The notes under the pieces are model-generated. The model worked only from the letters and a program-made list of their open reading frames with translations, searched no databases and was not told the DNA's origin. Below are positions 58,503 through 64,000 of a DNA stretch of 64,000 nucleotides, in pieces. Both the position numbers and the translations under genes were made by a program. How positions within the stretch are numbered: the stretch's first letter is position 1; every line of letters begins with the position of its first letter. The stretch comes from Geosiphon pyriformis (taxonomy: Eukaryota; Glomeromycota; Glomeromycetes; Archaeosporales; Geosiphonaceae): the NCBI GenBank assembly GCA_016748015.1, contig JAAOMT010000661.1, positions 124,001-188,000 of the forward strand, in the 5' to 3' direction.

Positions 58503-59072
58503 TTACCGAAAAGAAAGCGTCTTAACTGAGCTGATTCCCGCTCTAAATTCAAAAGGTGTTGAACCAAAAATGGGTGGGGGGTTTTGCTGACTAATTAAGG
58601 ATTGATTCAATTGGAAACTATAATTTTGAGTAAAGTCAATTTGTTTATCAGCTGGGAGAAAGTTTAGACCACTATTCTTCCTAGTGTATTGCAACTGGAT
58701 AGGCATGATGGATCTATTTTGTTCTTTTTGAATGGAATTATTCATAATTTCCAAACCTGAATTAAAAGAGGGTGGCATTTCAGATTGTGAATTTGATAGC
58801 TGACGAATTTCTGATGATCCTGGATGTGTTAATGTAAAAGCATTCACATAATCTTTGGTTTGGTTTAATGATGAATTTGCATCGTTCACATTATCATGAG
58901 CAAAATTCTGGTTTTGCTTATTAAAAAAAGTAATTTGTGATGGCTCCACATGACACTCATTTCTGACGAATTGATTTTGATAAAGTTGTTGTTGATAAGA
59001 ATGTCTGTTATCATGACAAATAGGTTGTCCAATAGAGTTTGATCTTTGATAAGGTTGATTTTCGAAATTCAT
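58503..59072 (-). CDS. Gln/Asn/Ser-rich protein of unknown function
   Basis: Intact 189-aa frame starting MNFENQPYQRSNSIGQP at ATG 59072. Composition is dominated by Gln, Asn and Ser, without domain, signal peptide or membrane segment. Low-complexity, prion-like composition is typical of the tails that follow HMG boxes in this family (compare the tail of the broken HMG gene at 62438-63105). It may be the orphaned C-terminal part of such a gene or an independent disordered protein. No upstream HMG-box exon was detected within 500 bp. Confidence 0.55.
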   Translation of the reverse strand: MNFENQPYQRSNSIGQPICHDNRHSYQQQLYQNQFVRNECHVEPSQITFFNKQNQNFAHDNVNDANSSLNQTKDYVNAFTLTHPGSSEIRQLSNSQSEMPPSFNSGLEIMNNSIQKEQNRSIMPIQLQYTRKNSGLNFLPADKQIDFTQNYSFQLNQSLISQQNPPPIFGSTPFEFRAGISSVKTLSFR

Positions 59073-59204
59073 TTTTCTTGAGAAAGTGATTTTTAGAATA
59101 TAATGAAGTTTGATTAAATTTCAAACCTCCTTTAAATAAGAATAAATATTGGGGATCTTCATTCAATTTCAAATTTACTTTTATATAATTGTCTTACCTA
59201 AACA

Positions 59205-59860
59205 AGTCACAAAATGACTTGTACTCAACGCTCTGCGAACAGAAACTTCATTATTGCATGATTATTCTTTTTAATTAAATTTAAATTTCGTTTAATAACT
59301 AATGAGACATATGAAATTTTAATATTCAGAAATAGAAAATTTGATATTTTAAGAAAATAAAATAATATTGCTGTTGAAAATATAAAACAATTTTTAAAAA
59401 TACAGAAACTCATTCCTTATCGATTGGAAAATATAATATAATTAATAAAGTTATTTTATATTGATATAGTAGGTATCTCAGAACAAAAGGATTAAATAGG
59501 TAAAAAATTTAAATGCTATCTCATATTATAATATAAAGATCTCTCCGTGCCGTTATCTTTTTCTTTTCGTCCAAATTTGCATTTTTATTAATAAATTATG
59601 CAATATAATATGAGAAAGCTTTATTTAAATTAATTTCTTGACAAGATATTAGGATCTTTTTACATTTTATAAATTTACTAAAGATTTCAATTACCAAAGG
59701 CTAATAGCGAATATTTAATTCTTTAAAAAGTATATTATATTAGAACACAAATTAATTTATATCTTTTATATCTTATTAATTATGTATTCAATTCTTATTT
59801 TTTAAAGCTTCACAGTGATGATTCTGAATTTTAATTTCCCAATTCTTTTATGATATGTTT
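59205..59860 (+). repeat. Local dispersed repeat, copy 1
   Basis: Shares AAAATGACTTGTACTCAACG and CAGAAATAGAAAATTTGATA with 61029-61170, and ACCAAAGGCTAATAGCGAAT-type sequence with 61199-61230. It is also related to the block at 61555. Non-coding, identity unknown. Confidence 0.75.
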
Positions 59861-61019
59861 AAACAGTAAAAAGGTGACAACATAATTTAGAAAAAAGACA
59901 TTTCCGGCCAAATGTAAAAATGACAGGAGATATTGAGCAGATATTAACTTTAAATTTTACATTTATTTCTTGATTTTATGTTTAATCATTTTGCCAGTTG
60001 GGGCATTTTTGGACCCCATCTAACTTGCCAAGCCGCGTGAAACTGTTTTCTGACCGCCAAACCTTCAGATCGTTCTAAAAACATCAAGAAAGAAATTGTT
60101 GTTTGGCTTTTTGGCAAAAGATATAATGCATTGTGTGACATACGACATGAGATTTTAAGTCAGGGACGCCTCAAATAAACCATTCTATTTCCTTTGATGG
60201 TATATGCACATATCTGAATAATGACGCAGGCAAGCGTTACCTCTCTTTTTCACATTGTTTGTTTTATCAGGTTAAAAAGGACTATTTCTGCTGCGGTGTC
60301 ACTGTGCAATGCATCTTTTATTGTGGCCGAAACAAAAATTTATAATGTAAATTCCATGAATATACAATGATGTGGCGAAAATTTTTTCAAGAGATCAGCT
60401 GTATCATAATGAATTATTGAATTTTTGCTCCAGAAACATTATTTCTTGATATTTTCTAATTAATCGAAACAAAAATAATGAATTTATGAGTCCTAGCATT
60501 TAGGGTTTCATTGACAGTCAAATTTTCATGAGCTATGTTAAGAGAATATGTTGACTAAATTGATAATTAGCTACCCTTTTTCAGAAAACTTGAAAAATGG
60601 AATTTTACATTTATCAAATCATTTTGATGTGAAGATAACTGAGCTAAATCAATTACAACGTTTATTTTTGAAGAATAGAGAATACGAGAATCAAAATTTA
60701 TTTTGCGAAGAAATCAATTCTTTGTTCTTCATGCAAATAATTAATCCAGCGTTGACAAAGGAAAAATTTATGTCACACTAAAAATTACTTCAGTTTTTAA
60801 GAATGAATTTCAATATAATTACTTGAAGTAATTTTCTAAAAAGGTTGAGAAGAATCGCACAAAGTCTTCTTTAATTGAAATATGGGTTATTCAGGTGATG
60901 AGAGAGGAATATTCCTTTGATATAAAGAAACTTGAGATTAGATATCAAATCTGAAATAAAATCATATGCTTCGGATTATAAACCTTTTAATATGTAATTC
61001 CAAATTTGGTTGCAAATAG

Positions 61020-61390
61020 ATAACAACTCACAAAATGACTTGTACTCAACGCTCTGTGGAACAAAAACTTCCGTATTAGATGATTATTCTTTTTCATTGA
61101 ATGACTATTGATCGGCGCGAAGAATTATGAGATTTTAATTTTCAGAAATAGAAAATTTGATATTTTAAAGAAAACCAATTTATTAAAGATTTAAATTACC
61201 AAAGGCTAATGGCGAATATGTAATTCTTTAAATTTAATAAAAATGAATGCTTATATTTAGAACACAAATTATCTTATAAATTTTATAGTTCATTAATTGT
61301 GCATTCAATTCTCATTCTATAAAGCTCCACCGTGAAGATTTTAGATTTTAATTCCCCAATTCTTCTATCATATGGTTAAACAGCTCCTTT
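61020..61390 (+). repeat. Local dispersed repeat, copy 2
   Basis: Same order of shared segments as copy 1 with an internal deletion of the middle part. Confidence 0.75.
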
Positions 61391-61554
61391 CGCATTACAC
61401 CCATTTTCAGTATTTTTCTACATGAAATCAATATTTATACTAAAAAGGGTTATATACAAGCTGCATTCATATGACAACACAATTTAGGAAAAAGTCATAT
61501 CGAAATATTTATTGGTGCAGTTTCTATTAATAACGGTAATCTTTTATTTTTAGT

Positions 61555-61880
61555 ATGATATTGAATGATTATTCTTTTAATTTTTTTTAATGACTAATGA
61601 GCTACCCGAACGTATTAAAGTTATCAAATTATAATATTCAGAGATAAAAAAATTAATGTTTTAACTCATTCTTAGGCTTCGTCACCCATTAGAAAATATA
61701 ATATGACGAATAAAGTTATTTATATTTATAAAAAATATATATTAGATATTTTAGAACAAAAAAATCAATTAGATTAAAAAACTAATTTATCTTGTTCGCT
61801 TTACTTTAAATCCGTATTTTCAGTAATGAATTATGCAATATATATCATAGAAAAGCTTCGCCCAACTTTATTTCCTAACA
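61555..61880 (+). repeat. Local dispersed repeat, copy 3 (partial, more diverged)
   Basis: Matches the middle part of copy 1: TGACTAATGAG, then GGAAAATATAATAT-like, then TTTTAGAACAAAA-like segments. Confidence 0.6.
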
Positions 61881-62437
61881 GGTGAAGCAGCATCCTCTTT
61901 TTGCATTCTAAACCCTAATATTAACATGGCAGTTGTGTAATATATAATTACACAGAATATTCATAAAGTCATACCTCCAAACGGCTGAAAAGTCAAAAAT
62001 CTCTATTTTATGTTTCATTCCTAATTGTTTTGCAACTGAATGTAACTTTAAATTTAATCCTCTATAATTCAAAACAACTACTAGCACCAATGGCTTTTTA
62101 ATATATTTGAAGAGCTAAGTGAAAAAAACATCCAATCGAAAGTTTTCCTCGTCAAATTTTCAGATTTTAATTTGGTGAAACGTCACATTAAATTCCTAAA
62201 CCAATTTGAAATAGTCCATTACTATACAGTTGAAAAATAGTTTTTGAATTGCAAAAAATTAATTCCATGCATTTGAATGAACTTCACGGGCATAAATTTT
62301 TTCATCATATTTGTGATTTGTGGAACCGGTCAAAAAGTAAGATAAAAAGCTACTGCTTTAACAAAAGAATTTTCGAAATAAAATAAAAAAGCTCTTTTTT
62401 AATAAAAAAACATATCAAAAATCTAGTTATTGGGAAA

Positions 62438-63105
62438 ATGAATCCATTATCAATCAAATTACCCTTCCCACCGATCCTAACTGTCAATGAGTTTTCTCAG
62501 CGACTACAAGAAAAAGCAATAAACAACGAAGTCGAGCTCCCAATTGTTTTTTAATTTATCGTAAATGTTTTATTCAGGAAATGAAACTAAAAGGGATGAA
62601 TCTTCCTCCAATGCCTGAACTATCTGGAATAGTAGGTAAATCATGGAGACAAGAGCCGGAATATGTAAGAAACGAATATAAGCGTCTGGCAACTGAGGCA
62701 TACCAACTTCACCTTCAACATAAACGATTAGCTTCAGAAAGAAATTGGCAGCCCGAGCACTACAGCAAAGATATTGTCACCGTCTCCCGTGAAAATCAAA
62801 TTGACGTGAACAATCGAAATATGCCTAACCCAAATTTTATTATGACAAATGATTTCAATTAAAACAACGAGCCTTCATATCGAAGAGTAAATAATATACC
62901 AACATACGGTCTTCCATCACAATACGCGCCAAACTTTTCGAGCCAAAATTTTGCTCAAGAAAATCATCAATTACCAGTGTATGTTGAAATAACGAATTTT
63001 CCTATAAGCATTTCAGATAGTCACGGAAATAATTTTGTCATTTTAGAACGAATTGATCAACCAGAAGCTAATAATCAAGAAATGTTCATATGGTACAATT
63101 TTTAA
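62438..63105 (+). pseudogene. HMG-box gene with one frameshift and one internal stop
   Basis: The frame from ATG 62438 reads the usual leader (KLPFPPILTVNEFSQRL) and runs into a stop at 62550. A one-base shift near 62540 would continue it as an HMG-box start of the PNxF-IYRK type, followed by ELSGIVGKSWRQEPEYV and EYKRLATEAY, all characteristic of this family. That frame meets TAA at 62860-62862, yet 80 further open codons of the same Gln/Asn-rich type follow to TAA 63103. Two lesions in an otherwise well-preserved family member suggest recent pseudogenisation; a sequencing error at the homopolymeric frameshift or an unseen intron is the alternative. Confidence 0.8.
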
Positions 63106-63430
63106 AAAAAAAATCAAAATAAATTCACATGATTTAGAACTTCTTGAAATAGCTCAAAGAAACTTTGATTTAACAATCTTCTAACAAGGCTGCCCTTAAA
63201 TATATCAAACTTCTAGGTATTTCAATTCATTTTTTTATACCTCTATGAATTAATCGCTCTTTGTATTGAATAATTGAGAATTATTTCTATTATTCTTATT
63301 GAATCTCGAAAAAATTAGAAAAAAATTCTATAATCATGTTCAGCAAAGATAGAATTTTTCTATTTTTCAACTGTTATAAATATTCTGGAGCTTAAAATAA
63401 CTTGCATCATAATTTCACATTGAAAGTATT
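63106..63430. other. AT-rich spacer
   Basis: Nothing recognised between the HMG pseudogene and the 120-bp minisatellite. Confidence 0.4.
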
Positions 63431-63730
63431 GTTTCAAGATCGCGCGAATTTGATTAGAGTTTATATCTTGTCACTGGTCACCGCGATCGGAACTGCTCTG
63501 GATCGAGAATCAAGCTATTTCTATAATTATTTTCTTAATCACTCATGCTTGTTTCACGATTGCACGAATTTGATTGGAGTCTATATTTTGTGACTGGTCA
63601 CCGCGATCGAAACTGCTTTGGATTGAGAATCAAACTATTTCTATAATTATTCTCCAAACAACTCATAATTGTTTCAAGATCGCGCATATTTGATTGGAGT
63701 TTATATCTTGTGACTAGTCACCGCGATCGG
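63431..63730. repeat. 120-bp tandem repeat, about 2.5 copies
   Basis: Units start at 63431, 63551 and 63671 with GTTTCA(A/C)GAT(C/T)GC. Each includes CACCGCGATCG, unusually GC-rich for the region, and a CTATTTCTATAATTATT segment. The third copy is truncated. The array is open in one frame by chance. Confidence 0.93.
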
Positions 63731-64000
63731 GAACCAAAATTTTATTTTTCACACAGATGTATTAATTTTCAGTTTTATTTATGATAATTTAAGAATTTGC
63801 ATTCGATAAACTTTAATACTTTGATATATGTAAAATTATTCCTTTTCTTTTTATTGAGATTACTTTCAAATTATTGAAATAACAGTTGGAAATATGCTAA
63901 GATTCTTAATGGAAGCTTTATATATTAGTTCTTGAAAGCTTAAAATATTATTAGAAATTCTTAATATAATTCTCTAATTTTGTAGTGACTATAAGAAAAG

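Larger units (their letters stand above)
59073..62437. other. Intergenic region carrying a local dispersed repeat family
   Basis: No gene is supported. Related blocks at about 59205-59860, 61020-61390 and 61555-61880 share segments (listed separately). A short frame at 60548-60781 (77 codons) has no family features. Confidence 0.5.

Overview
The window is strongly AT-rich eukaryotic nuclear DNA with small introns. It almost certainly comes from an arbuscular mycorrhizal fungus (Glomeromycotina, Rhizophagus/Funneliformis-like). Three things point there: an AIG1-type GTPase fused to a Hedgehog-type Hint (Hog) domain, the GIN1 architecture known from these fungi; six loci of the expanded MATA_HMG-type HMG-box family; and decayed copies of transposon and kinase families typical of their genomes. 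No rRNA, tRNA, CRISPR or prokaryotic operon is visible.

Layout: 0-12.6 kb holds an HMG-box gene (2278-2928), a tandem pair of paralogous single-zinc-finger genes of an unrecognised family (4766-5869 and 6399-7115, minus), a Tc1/mariner remnant (about 8.3-9.0 kb), and an HMG-box gene with a recent in-frame 375-bp tandem duplication (11395-12546). From 12.6 to 20.3 kb lie the six-exon GIN1 gene (13301-15131), a nearly complete pogo/Tigger element with TA duplication and two nonsense codons (15332-17708), and a very decayed DDE element between 97-bp inverted repeats (18104-20239). From 21.0 to 28.4 kb, minus strand, there is one gene of about 21 exons for a dual hybrid histidine kinase (PAS, HisKA-HATPase-REC, GAF, HisKA-HATPase, degenerate receiver, REC).

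From 28.8 kb to the end genes are sparse: two small hypotheticals (31.5-32.0 and 34.3-34.7 kb), HMG-box genes at 38.1-38.9, 42.9-43.6 and 51.6-52.8 kb, a putative secreted GPI-anchored protein (47.6-48.3 kb), a Gln/Asn-rich protein (58.5-59.1 kb) and a broken HMG-box gene (62.4-63.1 kb). They sit among Tc1, LINE-like and kinase fragments, minisatellites, microsatellites and long featureless AT-rich DNA.

The genes do not form a pathway. The window reads as a repeat-rich, gene-poor compartment carrying lineage-expanded DNA-binding proteins plus two signalling genes (the kinase and GIN1). All exon joins were made by eye from splice signals, reading frame and family motifs.
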